From Clostridia bacterium (GTDB lineage Bacteria > Bacillota > Clostridia > Oscillospirales > Acutalibacteraceae): a stretch of 64,000 bases of DNA. The translations under genes and the position numbers were made by a program. Every line of letters starts with the position of its first letter. Positions within the stretch are counted from its first letter, which is position 1. The stretch covers positions 35,757-99,756 of the forward strand of contig CAAGJJ010000081.1 in the NCBI GenBank assembly GCA_900770165.1, read 5' to 3'. Positions 27,226 through 35,383 of this stretch are shown in pieces. The notes below the pieces were generated by a model that saw nothing but the letters and a program-made list of their open reading frames with translations, was not told the origin of the DNA and made no database searches.

Positions 27226-27234
27226 TGCTATAAT
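27226..27234 (+). promoter_or_regulatory. Extended -10 promoter of the rqcP group
   Basis: TGCTATAAT is an extended -10 element with no good -35. It overlaps an inverted repeat, AGCATA (27206-27211) and TATGCT (27224-27229), which might be an operator. Confidence 0.5.
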
Positions 27235-27261
27235 ATTATAAATTGTGTAAAGGAGTATTGT

Positions 27262-27504
27262 ATGAGATTAGATAAATATTTAAAAGTGTCAAGAATAATA
27301 AAGAGAAGAACAATTGCAAACTCAGCTTGTGATGCTGGAAAAGTGTTAGTTAATGGTAAAGTAGCAAGAGCTTCGTATGATGTTAAGATAGGAGATATAT
27401 TAGAAGTAAGTTTTGGCAATAGGATATTAAAAATAGAAGTATTAAATACAAATGAATATGCCAAAAAAGATGATGCAACTAATATGTATGAAATAGTAAA
27501 TTGA
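27262..27504 (+). CDS. rqcP: S4-domain RNA-binding protein RqcP (YabO/Hsp15 family)
   Basis: This 80-residue protein is almost all S4 domain: MRLDKYLKVSRIIKRRT, then ANSACDAGKVLVNGKVA and DVKIGDILEV. In Bacillus the homologue works with RqcH in tailing stalled nascent chains on the 50S subunit. AAAGGAG precedes the ATG. It starts the order rqcP-yabP-yabQ-divIC-yabR known from Firmicutes, which supports the assignment. Confidence 0.88.
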   Translation: MRLDKYLKVSRIIKRRTIANSACDAGKVLVNGKVARASYDVKIGDILEVSFGNRILKIEVLNTNEYAKKDDATNMYEIVN

Positions 27505-27571
27505 TATAAAGAGTTATAATTGATTGCTCCAAGACATATTTATGATTATAAAATGTTTTGGAGGTAATAAA

Positions 27572-27853
27572 ATGGTTGATGAAAAGAGAACGGTCAAGCT
27601 TCCGCATAGCTTGATTTTGGAAAATAGAAAATCACTTACTGTGACTGGTGTATCTGATGTAGACAGTTTTGATGAACAGTCTGTTGTAGCGTATACAGAT
27701 TTAGGTGAATTGACAATAAGAGGTAGAAATCTTCACATAAATAAATTAAGTCTTGAAGTGGGAGAATTAACTCTTGATGGAGAAGTAAGTTCTATGACTT
27801 ATACAGATAATCAGTCTAATAATGTGGGCTTTTTATCGAAGCTATTTAGATAG
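27572..27853 (+). CDS. yabP: Sporulation protein YabP
   Basis: This 93-residue member of the YabP/YqfC family has a beta-rich core (RKSLTVTGVSDVDSFDEQSV, then LTIRGRNLHI and LEVGELTLDGEV). YabP is produced in the mother cell in Bacillus and is needed for efficient sporulation in some backgrounds. I start at the ATG at 27572 behind GGAGGTAATAA; the longer frame from 27524 lacks a ribosome site. Confidence 0.88.
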   Translation: MVDEKRTVKLPHSLILENRKSLTVTGVSDVDSFDEQSVVAYTDLGELTIRGRNLHINKLSLEVGELTLDGEVSSMTYTDNQSNNVGFLSKLFR

Positions 27854-27864
27854 GAGTGATTCTT

Positions 27865-28317
27865 ATTGGGATAGCTTTAGATTTACAAATTAAAATATTT
27901 TTAGGCTCAATAGCTGTAGGTGCAATATTAAGTTTCTTATATGATATTTTTAAGTCAATTAGATTCGCATTTAAAAGTAATAAACAACATATATTATTTT
28001 ATGATATTTTATATTTTTTTATAAGTGCGTTTATAACCTTCATTTTTATTTTGTCTGTTAATTGTGGTGAAATTAGGTTTTATATTATAGCAGGAGAGAT
28101 TATAGGATTTTGTATCTATTGTATGACGCTTAGCAGGCTATTCATGAAGTTTTTTATATGTATGATTTCTATATTAAAAAAGGTTGTAAATAAAGTATAT
28201 TTAGTTATTTATATACCATGTGTATCTGTATTAAAAAAGATATATAATAGAGTAAATGTATTTTTTTGTAGTAAATTACATAAAAACAATAAAAGACACA
28301 AATTAACAAAAAATTAA
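27865..28317 (+). CDS. yabQ: Spore cortex biosynthesis protein YabQ
   Basis: This membrane protein of about 150 residues has four hydrophobic segments and an N-terminus like YabQ (FLGSIAVGAILSFLYDIFKSIRF region), followed by a basic tail. YabQ localises to the forespore membrane and is needed for cortex synthesis in Bacillus. The start is uncertain: a GTG at 27856 lies inside the only Shine-Dalgarno site (AGGAG at 27852-27856), so the best-spaced in-frame codon is ATT at 27865, 8 nt downstream. No ATG, GTG or TTG occurs in frame for the next dozen codons. Confidence 0.8.
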   Translation: MGIALDLQIKIFLGSIAVGAILSFLYDIFKSIRFAFKSNKQHILFYDILYFFISAFITFIFILSVNCGEIRFYIIAGEIIGFCIYCMTLSRLFMKFFICMISILKKVVNKVYLVIYIPCVSVLKKIYNRVNVFFCSKLHKNNKRHKLTKN

Positions 28318-28318
28318 C

Positions 28319-28347
28319 TTGAAACTGTAATAGTATAAGTGTATAAT
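28319..28347 (+). promoter_or_regulatory. Promoter of divIC
   Basis: TTGAAA (28319-28324) and TATAAT (28342-28347) with 17-bp spacing give divIC a vegetative promoter separate from the sporulation genes upstream. Confidence 0.75.
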
Positions 28348-28404
28348 TATTTATGTGGAATTCATTTCTATAATTTTATTTTTTCTGTTTAAGGAGTGTA
28401 ATTG

Positions 28405-28707
28405 ATGAGGGTAATAAAAGGACGAAAAAGAAAGAATTCGTTTCTTTTAAAAATTGTTTTATTAATCTTCGTCGGGTATGTTATATTTACTTTTGTAAAT
28501 CAACAAATGCAGATTAATCAGAAAAAAGTAGAATATGAACAGAAGGTTCAGGAGGTTGCTGTTCAAAATATAAAAAATGAAGAAATGAGTAAAGTCGTGA
28601 ACTCTACAGATAAGGAAAGTCAGGAATATATTGAGAAAATAGCTCGAGAGAATCTTGATTTTGCTAAAGAGGGTGAACGAGTTTTTGTTAACATATCCGG
28701 AAATTAA
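28405..28707 (+). CDS. divIC: Septum formation initiator DivIC/FtsB family
   Basis: This 100-residue bitopic division protein has a basic cytoplasmic N-terminus (MRVIKGRKRKN), one transmembrane helix (about residues 13-32) and a coiled coil (NQQMQINQKKVEYEQKVQEV), ending in the FtsB/DivIC motif YIEKIARENLDFAKEGERVF. It works with FtsL and DivIB/FtsQ at the divisome. The ATG at 28405 is 8 nt after AAGGAG; a TTG one codon earlier is closer to that site. Confidence 0.88.
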   Translation: MRVIKGRKRKNSFLLKIVLLIFVGYVIFTFVNQQMQINQKKVEYEQKVQEVAVQNIKNEEMSKVVNSTDKESQEYIEKIARENLDFAKEGERVFVNISGN

Positions 28708-28740
28708 AATACGGAGATACAAGGAGGAAAATATTTCTTT

Positions 28741-29190
28741 ATGCAACTTGAAGTAGGAGAAATTCTTGAAGGCAGAGTAACTGGTGTAACTAAATTTGGA
28801 GCTTTTGTAGAGCTGCCGGAAGGAAATACGGGAATGGTACATATATCTGAAGTAGCACCTGTGTTTGTAAAAGAAATCCGTGACTATGTAAAAGAAGATC
28901 AAAAAGTAAAAGTAAAAGTATTAAGTATTGGAGAAGGCGGAAAGATAAGCTTATCTATGAAGAAAGCTGAAGAGAGAAAGTCTGAAGCCAAAAGACCAGA
29001 TAAAAGAATCTCAAGACCAAGCAGTATAGGATGGCAAGGTTCAAATAAAGGAAATAACGATCCAGTTAGTTTTGAAGATATGATGTCTAAGTTTAAGAAG
29101 ACTAGTGATGAAAAAATGTCTGAACTTAAAAGAGCTACTGAATCTAAAAGAGGTGGATTTTCAAGACGAGGATCTGGCCAATTTAGGTAA
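28741..29190 (+). CDS. yabR: S1-domain RNA-binding protein (YabR)
   Basis: This 149-residue protein has one S1 domain (about residues 1-72: GEILEGRVTGVTKFGAFVEL, NTGMVHISEVA, KVLSIGEGGKISLSMK), followed by a Lys/Arg/Ser/Gly-rich tail of about 75 residues. It is the family found downstream of divIC in Firmicutes. General RNA binding is supported; a specific target is not known. Confidence 0.85.
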   Translation: MQLEVGEILEGRVTGVTKFGAFVELPEGNTGMVHISEVAPVFVKEIRDYVKEDQKVKVKVLSIGEGGKISLSMKKAEERKSEAKRPDKRISRPSSIGWQGSNKGNNDPVSFEDMMSKFKKTSDEKMSELKRATESKRGGFSRRGSGQFR

Positions 29191-29235
29191 AAGTATTTCT
29201 GTTCTAAATACTGTGAATTTAAGTATTATTTTTTA

Positions 29236-29261
29236 GGGATCGATAATTCGGTCCCATTTTT
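29236..29261 (+). terminator. Terminator after yabR
   Basis: GGGATC, loop GATAATTC and GGTCCC form a stem followed by ATTTTTA. Confidence 0.72.
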
Positions 29262-29339
29262 ATGTATTATTATATTATAAATGGGGATAACTCTAATAAG
29301 TACAAAATAGTATAAATACTAAAAGTCGGATGTGATTAT

Positions 29340-30500
29340 ATGGTATTAATAAATGCACAAATATACACAATGGGTCCCTTAGGCTTTATTAAAAATGGTT
29401 TTGTAAAGATTAATGGAAATATAATAGAAAATGTTGGTAAAATGGAAGAACTTGATATTGAAAATGAACAAGTAGTTGATATGAAAGGAAAATATTTATA
29501 TCCTGGATTTATAGATGCACATACACATTTAGGTATGGTTGAAGATGGTTTAACCTTTGAAGGTGACGATATAAATGAAGCAGTAGACCCAGTAACTCCT
29601 AACTTAAGAGCAATAGATGCTATAAATCCAATGGATAGATGCTTTTCTGAAGCTTTGAGTGCGGGAGTTACCACTGTTATTACAGGCCCTGGAAGCTCTA
29701 ATCCAATTGCGGGACAGATGGTTGCGATTAAAACTTATGGTACTAGAATTGATAATATGATAATAAAAGACCCTGTTTCGATGAAGTTCTCGTTGGGTGA
29801 AAATCCTAAAAATACATTTAGTGAAAAAAGTCAATCTCCATCTACTCGTATGGCAGTAGCTGCACTTATTAGAGAGCAACTTTCAAAGGCAAGAAAATAT
29901 CTTTTAGATAAAAATGAATTTTTTAATGATCCGGACGAAAATGAAGAACCTGAATTTGATGCTAAGAATGAGGCATTAATTCCTTTACTGAAAAGAGAAA
30001 TACCAGCTCATTTTCATGCCCATAGATCAGATGACATTTTTACAGCTATAAGAATAGCCAAAGAGTTTAATTTGGATTATGTAATAATTCATTGTACTGA
30101 GGGACATCTTATAGCAGATGAGTTAAAAAGAGAAAATACAAAAGTATTTTCTGGTCCATTTTTATCGGACCGTTCTAAACCTGAATTAGTGAATTTAACA
30201 CCTAAAACACCAGGTGTATTAGCTAAAAAAGGAGTAAAAGCATCTATTGTGACAGATCATCCTGTTACACCTATTCAGTATCTACCGGTTTGTGCGTCTT
30301 TAGCAGTTAGAGAAGGTATGGACGCCTATGAAGCGCTAAAGTCGATAACTATAAATGCGGCAGAAATTGCTGGAATAGATAATAGAGTAGGGTCTATTGA
30401 GCCAATGAAAGATGCTGATATTTTGGTATTTGAGCATGATGCATTAGACTTTAGGTCAAAGCCTGTTGAAGTCTTTTTTGAGGGAAAAAAGGTAATATAG
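29340..30500 (+). CDS. Amidohydrolase family protein
   Basis: This 386-residue metal-dependent hydrolase resembles imidazolonepropionase. The metal motif is PGFIDAHTHLG. Later metal and catalytic residues lie in HFHAHRSDD, VIIHCTEGH and IVTDHPVTP, and the C-terminal strand closes as PMKDADILVFEHDALDFRSKPVEVFFEGK. The substrate is unknown; it may be a cyclic amide or a dipeptide-like compound. It is a single gene between the yab group and a small conserved gene. Confidence 0.75.
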   Translation: MVLINAQIYTMGPLGFIKNGFVKINGNIIENVGKMEELDIENEQVVDMKGKYLYPGFIDAHTHLGMVEDGLTFEGDDINEAVDPVTPNLRAIDAINPMDRCFSEALSAGVTTVITGPGSSNPIAGQMVAIKTYGTRIDNMIIKDPVSMKFSLGENPKNTFSEKSQSPSTRMAVAALIREQLSKARKYLLDKNEFFNDPDENEEPEFDAKNEALIPLLKREIPAHFHAHRSDDIFTAIRIAKEFNLDYVIIHCTEGHLIADELKRENTKVFSGPFLSDRSKPELVNLTPKTPGVLAKKGVKASIVTDHPVTPIQYLPVCASLAVREGMDAYEALKSITINAAEIAGIDNRVGSIEPMKDADILVFEHDALDFRSKPVEVFFEGKKVI

Positions 30501-30576
30501 TTTAAGAATAATCTAACCTTAAATTAAAATAATATAATTTGACAAATACATTATATTTTTAAGGGAGATTGAAATT

Positions 30577-30771
30577 ATGGATGAATTACTAAAAGAAGTT
30601 CCTATGGGTTTTGGTATGGCAATGGCTAAAAATACAGATGCTATGCGAGAATTCTGTTCGTTGCCTGAAAATAAAAGAAAAGAGATAATTGAAAAAACAA
30701 GATTTATAAATTCTCAACATGAGATGAATATGTATGTTCAAAGTTTAGTTGATTCAAATTTCAACAGGTAG
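30577..30771 (+). CDS. Small protein of unknown function (64 residues)
   Basis: The gene has a good ribosome site (AAGGGAG, then ATG) and is followed by a hairpin, so it looks real. The protein starts MDELLKEVPMGFGMAMAKN and has a helical, charged body (LPENKRKEIIEKTRFI) with no signal or membrane segment. Short proteins of this pattern, with a PMGFGMAL-like motif, occur in Clostridia as hypothetical proteins. No function can be given. Confidence 0.7.
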   Translation: MDELLKEVPMGFGMAMAKNTDAMREFCSLPENKRKEIIEKTRFINSQHEMNMYVQSLVDSNFNR

Positions 30772-30787
30772 AATAAAATCTGTTTAG

Positions 30788-30815
30788 AGAGCTGATAACT
30801 AGAATTATCAGCTCT
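30788..30815 (+). terminator. Terminator after the 64-residue gene
   Basis: AGAGCTGATAA, a 6-nt loop and TTATCAGCTCT form a perfect 11-bp stem with a weak T-rich tail (TTAATTTAATT). Confidence 0.7.
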
Positions 30816-30854
30816 TTAATTTAATTAAAATTATTTATTGGAAGTGAATAAAGT

Positions 30855-31412
30855 ATGAAAATGTATTTTTTCTATGGTGTAATGGGATCTAGCAAGACGG
30901 CAAATGCGTTAATGAAAAAATTTAACTTTGAAGAACGAGGAAGAAAAGTCGTATTGTTAAAGCCAAGTATGGATGATAGAGATGGGAAAACCATAGTAAA
31001 GTCAAGAATAGGACTAGAATGCAAAGCTGGTTTAATTGGAAAAGATGAAAGTATTAAAAAAATATTAAAAGATTTAGACGGCCTTGATGCTATAATTATT
31101 GATGAAGCACAGTTTTTATCTAAGCATCAAGTAGAGGAATTAAGAGATATTACTGATGCTGGAGTAATGGTAATGTGCTATGGATTAAAAACAGATTATA
31201 TGTGTAACTTATTTGAAGGAAGTAAAAGATTGCTTGAATTATCAGATACTATTAGAGAAATACCTTCTATGTGTAAGTGTGGAAAGAAAGCTATAATTAA
31301 TGCGAGATATAGTGGAAATAAAATAGTTTATCACGGTGGACAAATAGATATTGGAGGAAATGATAAATATATTCCTCTTTGTCATAAATGTTGGAAGAAA
31401 GGAACAGTTTAA
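30855..31412 (+). CDS. tdk: Thymidine kinase
   Basis: This 185-residue type II thymidine kinase phosphorylates thymidine for dTMP salvage. The P-loop is GVMGSSKTAN and the Walker B region DAIIIDEAQFLS. The structural zinc site has the Cys pairs CKC and CHKC, and the thymidine-binding lasso region follows the first pair. The ATG follows GGAAGTGAATAA. It is monocistronic, just before the purine cluster, but part of general nucleoside salvage. Confidence 0.9.
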   Translation: MKMYFFYGVMGSSKTANALMKKFNFEERGRKVVLLKPSMDDRDGKTIVKSRIGLECKAGLIGKDESIKKILKDLDGLDAIIIDEAQFLSKHQVEELRDITDAGVMVMCYGLKTDYMCNLFEGSKRLLELSDTIREIPSMCKCGKKAIINARYSGNKIVYHGGQIDIGGNDKYIPLCHKCWKKGTV

Positions 31413-31440
31413 ATTTGTAATTATAAACATTTAATTATTA

Positions 31441-31469
31441 TTGATATAAATTTAGTTGTATGGTACAAT
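31441..31469 (+). promoter_or_regulatory. Promoter of the purine catabolic operon
   Basis: TTGATA (31441-31446) and TACAAT (31464-31469) with 17-bp spacing lie about 97 bp before dpaL. The 5' leader is AT-rich; I do not recognise a purine, xanthine or other riboswitch in it. Confidence 0.65.
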
Positions 31470-31565
31470 TATTACAGCTAAAATACGGTCTAAATTATTT
31501 ATATTATTACATAAATATATAGAAATTAATAATTAACTTAACTTATATTTTTATAGGGAGAACTT

Positions 31566-32777
31566 ATGGAAGAAATAAAATGGGTAACAAATGAAATAAA
31601 TGGATCTAATATAAATAACCTGGATATAGTTTCATTAGAAAAATTGCAAAAAGCAAGAAATTTTCATAAAAGTTTTCCTCAGTATGAAGAAACACCACTT
31701 GTTAGTCTTAATAAATTATCTCAATACCTTGAAGTTTCTAATATTTACATAAAAGATGAATCTTATAGATTTGGACTTAATGCTTTTAAAGTATTAGGGG
31801 GCTCTTTTGCGATTGTAAATTACATAGCATCTAAAATTGGCTGTGATGTTTCAGAGCTGAGTTATAATGTACTTACATCTGAAAAATTTAAAAATAATTT
31901 GCCTAAAACTACATTTTTTACCGCAACAGATGGAAATCATGGTAGAGGGGTAGCGTGGGCAGCAAATAAACTAGGCCAAAAAGCAGTAGTATACATGCCA
32001 AAAGGTTCATCAAAAGTGAGACTTAATAATATTTTAAAAGAAGGCGCTGTTGCAACAATAGAAGATGCAAACTATGATGAATGTGTCAGAATGGCAGCGA
32101 AAGTTTCAAGTGAAGTTCCTAACAGTGCAGTTATTCAAGATACTGCATGGAAAGGTTATGAAGAAATACCATCGTGGATAATGCAGGGGTATGGAACTCT
32201 TTTACTGGAAATCTCCGATCAACTCTTAAAGTATGGTTGTAATAGACCTACACATGTATTTGTACAGGCTGGAGTAGGCTCGTTAGCAGGAACTGTTTTA
32301 GGCTATTTTGCTAATTTATATTCAGACAATTGCCCTGTAACTGTTGTTATAGAAGCCAAAAAAGCCGACTGCCTTTACAGGTCTGCTCTAGCAAGTGATG
32401 GGGAAATAAAAACTGTTGACGGAGATATGCAGACAATTATGGCTGGGCTTGCGTGTGGGGAGCCTAATAGAATATCTTGGGAGATTTTAAAAGCTAAAAC
32501 AAGTTGTTTCGTTTCTTGCCCTGATTGGGTGTCGGCGCTTGGAATGAGAATATTGGGTGCACCGTTAAAAGGTGATACACAAATTATCTCTGGAGAATCA
32601 GGAGCTGTAGGAATGGGACTTTTATATAGTATAATGAAAGATCCTAATTTAAATGAACTAAGAGAAGCATTAAAGTTAAACAAAGATTCTAAAATTTTAT
32701 TAATATCTACAGAGGGGGATACAGATCCTCAAAATTATAAAAATATTGTTTGGAATGGCAAATTTATAGACGACTAA
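31566..32777 (+). CDS. dpaL: Diaminopropionate ammonia-lyase (YgeX family)
   Basis: This 403-residue fold-type II PLP enzyme splits 2,3-diaminopropionate to pyruvate and two ammonia. The PLP lysine is K75 in GLNAFKVLGGS. ATDGNHGRGVAWAA binds the cofactor side, and the phosphate loop is VQAGVGSLAGTVLG. Length equals that of E. coli YgeX. It is the first gene of the purine cluster (dpaL-ygeY-ygeW-arcC-guaD), with TAGGGAG before the ATG. In uric-acid-degrading anaerobes this gene belongs to the conserved set, where it would release the carbon skeleton as pyruvate. Confidence 0.93.
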   Translation: MEEIKWVTNEINGSNINNLDIVSLEKLQKARNFHKSFPQYEETPLVSLNKLSQYLEVSNIYIKDESYRFGLNAFKVLGGSFAIVNYIASKIGCDVSELSYNVLTSEKFKNNLPKTTFFTATDGNHGRGVAWAANKLGQKAVVYMPKGSSKVRLNNILKEGAVATIEDANYDECVRMAAKVSSEVPNSAVIQDTAWKGYEEIPSWIMQGYGTLLLEISDQLLKYGCNRPTHVFVQAGVGSLAGTVLGYFANLYSDNCPVTVVIEAKKADCLYRSALASDGEIKTVDGDMQTIMAGLACGEPNRISWEILKAKTSCFVSCPDWVSALGMRILGAPLKGDTQIISGESGAVGMGLLYSIMKDPNLNELREALKLNKDSKILLISTEGDTDPQNYKNIVWNGKFIDD

Positions 32778-32836
32778 ATTATAGTGAGTTTATTTTTTAT
32801 TAGAATTTTTTAGATATCTAAAATGGAGGCATTTTA

Positions 32837-34030
32837 ATGGATTTTGAAGTTATCAAAAAAACAGCACAGAGTTATCAAAAGGATATGACTAAATTTTTAA
32901 GAGAGCTAGTTAAAATACCGGGTGAAAGCTGCGGAGAAGAAAAGGTTATTAAACGCATAGAAAAAGAAATGAACAATTTAGGCTTTAATAAGGTTGAAAT
33001 AGATAAGATGGGTAATATTTTAGGTTATATGGGTACGGGAAAAACTTTAATTGCTTACGATGCTCATATAGATACAGTTGGTATAGGAGAAAAGTCTAAT
33101 TGGAATTTTGACCCATATGAAGGATATGAGACAGATACCGAAATAGGAGGAAGAGGTACTTCAGATCAGTTAGGAGGTATTGTTTCAGCAATATATGGTG
33201 CCAAAATTATGAAAGATTTAAATCTATTAAGTGATAAATATACTGTTTTGGTAACGGGAACAGTCCAAGAAGAAGATTGTGATGGGCTTTGTTGGCAATA
33301 TATTATTAACGAAGATAAAATACGTCCTGAATTTGTAGTAATAACAGAACCTACGAATGGTAATATTTATAGAGGTCAAAGGGGACGTATGGAGATAAAA
33401 GTTGAAGTAAAAGGAATATCATGCCATGGTTCTGCTCCAGAAAGAGGAGAAAATGCTATTTATAAAATGGCTGATATTTTACAAGAAGTTAGAGCATTAA
33501 ACAATAATCTACATTATGATGAGTTTTTAGGAAAAGGTACATTGGCTGTTTCTGAAATATTTTTTACATCCCCTTCAAGATGTGCAGTCGCTGACATGTG
33601 TGCAATATCAATAGACAGACGCTTAACGGATGGAGAAACATACGAAAGTGCTTTGCAAGAAATTCGTGAACTTCCAATGGTTAAAAAATACAATGCTGAA
33701 GTTACTATGTATAAATATGATAGGCCTAGCTGGACAGGTTTAACGTATCCAACAGATTGTTATTTCCCAACATGGGTAATTCCAAAAGAACATGCAGCAA
33801 CTAAAGCGATGGTAGAATCATATAGAGGAATGTTTGGAGAACCGAAGGTAGATAAATGGACATTTTCAACTAATGGAGTTTCAATAATGGGCAGATACGG
33901 CATTCCATGTATTGGGTTTGGCCCAGGAAAAGAGGAAGAAGCACATTCTCCAAATGAAAAAACTTGGAAGGCTGATCTTGTAAAGTGCGCAGCGGTATAT
34001 GCAGCAGTACCCACACTCTATTGCGAATAA
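32837..34030 (+). CDS. ygeY: YgeY family M20 hydrolase
   Basis: This 397-residue M20 metallohydrolase is of the selenium-metabolism-linked YgeY group. Metal ligands are visible in YDAHIDTVG (His and Asp), GRGTSDQLGG, TVQEEDCDGL (catalytic Glu pair), ITEPTNG and the C-terminal EEAHSPNE. GQRGRMEIKVEVKG and CHGS open the dimerisation domain. It probably opens an amide or ureido bond of a purine breakdown intermediate; the exact substrate is unsettled. It lies 59 nt after dpaL. Confidence 0.92.
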   Translation: MDFEVIKKTAQSYQKDMTKFLRELVKIPGESCGEEKVIKRIEKEMNNLGFNKVEIDKMGNILGYMGTGKTLIAYDAHIDTVGIGEKSNWNFDPYEGYETDTEIGGRGTSDQLGGIVSAIYGAKIMKDLNLLSDKYTVLVTGTVQEEDCDGLCWQYIINEDKIRPEFVVITEPTNGNIYRGQRGRMEIKVEVKGISCHGSAPERGENAIYKMADILQEVRALNNNLHYDEFLGKGTLAVSEIFFTSPSRCAVADMCAISIDRRLTDGETYESALQEIRELPMVKKYNAEVTMYKYDRPSWTGLTYPTDCYFPTWVIPKEHAATKAMVESYRGMFGEPKVDKWTFSTNGVSIMGRYGIPCIGFGPGKEEEAHSPNEKTWKADLVKCAAVYAAVPTLYCE

Positions 34031-34062
34031 TATTTGAGTGAATAAAAGGAGATTATTAAAAT

Positions 34063-35262
34063 ATGTCAGACAAGAACATAGAAGAACTGATTAATAAATT
34101 AAAAACACTTGACTATAAAGGACTATACGATAATGATTTTTTTCTAACTTGGGAGAAAACAGACGATGAGTTAGAGGCCATTTTTACAGTTGCAAAGACT
34201 TTAAATCAAATGAGAAAAGAGAATATTTCTACAAAAGTTTTTGATAGTGGTTTAGGTATATCTTTGTTTAGAGATAATTCTACCAGAACACGATTTAGTT
34301 TCGCTTCAGCATGTAATCTTTTAGGGCTTGAGGTTCAGGATCTTGATGAAGGTAAATCTCAGGTTGCACATGGCGAAACAGTAAGAGAAACTGCAAATAT
34401 GATTTCATTTATGGCCGATGTTATTGGAATAAGAGATGACATGTACATAGGTAAAGGTAACACATATATGCATGAAGTTTCCAATGCGGTTCAAGAAGGG
34501 CATAGAAGTGGTGTTTTAGAGCAAAGACCTACACTTGTAAATCTTCAGTGTGATATTGACCATCCTACCCAAGTTATGGCAGATACATTACATTTAATAG
34601 AAGAATTTGGCGGAATTGAAAACCTTAAAGGTAAAAAGGTAGCTATGACATGGGCATACTCTCCATCTTACGGAAAACCTCTTTCTGTCCCCCAAGGCGT
34701 TATAGGACTTATGACAAGGTTTGGCATGGATGTTGTATTAGCTCATCCAAAAGGATACGAGGTAATGGAAGATGTTGAAAAAGTAGCAGTAGAAAATGCT
34801 AAAAAATCAGGCGGATCTTTTACAAAGACTAATAATATGGCTGAAGCTTTTGAAAATGCAGATATAGTTTATCCTAAAAGTTGGGCACCTTTTAAAGCTA
34901 TGCAAAAAAGAACAGAACTTTATGGAAACGGTGATCTAGAAGGAATTAAAGAACTTGAAAAAGAACTTCTTAAAGAAAATTCCAAACATAAAGACTGGGA
35001 ATGCACAGAAGATATGATGAAAAAAACCAAAGACGGAAAAGCGCTTTATTTGCATTGTCTTCCTGCAGATATTTCAGGAGTTAGTTGTAAATCGGGTGAA
35101 GTAGAAGCTTCTGTTTTCGATAGATACAGGGTACCACTATATAAAGAGGCAAGCTATAAACCATATATAATAGCTGCAATGATATTTTTAAGTAAATTTG
35201 ATGATCCACATAATATACTTTCTAAACTCTATGAAGAAAGAAAAGAACGTAAGAAAAAATAA
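34063..35262 (+). CDS. ygeW: Knotted carbamoyltransferase YgeW
   Basis: This 399-residue protein belongs to the aspartate/ornithine carbamoyltransferase fold. The carbamoyl-phosphate loop is RDNSTRTRFSFASA. DEGKSQVAHGETVRETA and CDIDHPTQVMADTLHL are characteristic of YgeW, and HCLPAD closes the active site. In the cluster it would phosphorolyse a carbamoyl compound to carbamoyl phosphate, which the adjacent carbamate kinase turns into ATP. The natural substrate is not established from sequence. Confidence 0.93.
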   Translation: MSDKNIEELINKLKTLDYKGLYDNDFFLTWEKTDDELEAIFTVAKTLNQMRKENISTKVFDSGLGISLFRDNSTRTRFSFASACNLLGLEVQDLDEGKSQVAHGETVRETANMISFMADVIGIRDDMYIGKGNTYMHEVSNAVQEGHRSGVLEQRPTLVNLQCDIDHPTQVMADTLHLIEEFGGIENLKGKKVAMTWAYSPSYGKPLSVPQGVIGLMTRFGMDVVLAHPKGYEVMEDVEKVAVENAKKSGGSFTKTNNMAEAFENADIVYPKSWAPFKAMQKRTELYGNGDLEGIKELEKELLKENSKHKDWECTEDMMKKTKDGKALYLHCLPADISGVSCKSGEVEASVFDRYRVPLYKEASYKPYIIAAMIFLSKFDDPHNILSKLYEERKERKKK

Positions 35263-35309
35263 GGTTGTAGTGGTTTAAAATAAAAAAGATTAAATATATT
35301 GAAAAAGAT

Positions 35310-35350
35310 AGGGGGTATATGGTAAGATCTAATAGCCATATGCCCTTGTG
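35310..35350 (+). other. Intercistronic hairpin between ygeW and arcC
   Basis: An imperfect stem forms between GGGGGTATATGG and CCATATGCCC around a loop of about 13 nt. No T run follows on the plus strand, so it looks more like an RNA-processing or stability element in the 121-bp gap than a terminator. Confidence 0.4.
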
Positions 35351-35383
35351 AAATTTAGTGTAATATAATTTGAAAGGTTAACA

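Noticed and set aside
31475..31565. Purine or xanthine riboswitch in the dpaL leader
   Set aside because: The leader is AT-rich, shows no conserved loop-loop motif or terminator, and is short for such an element.
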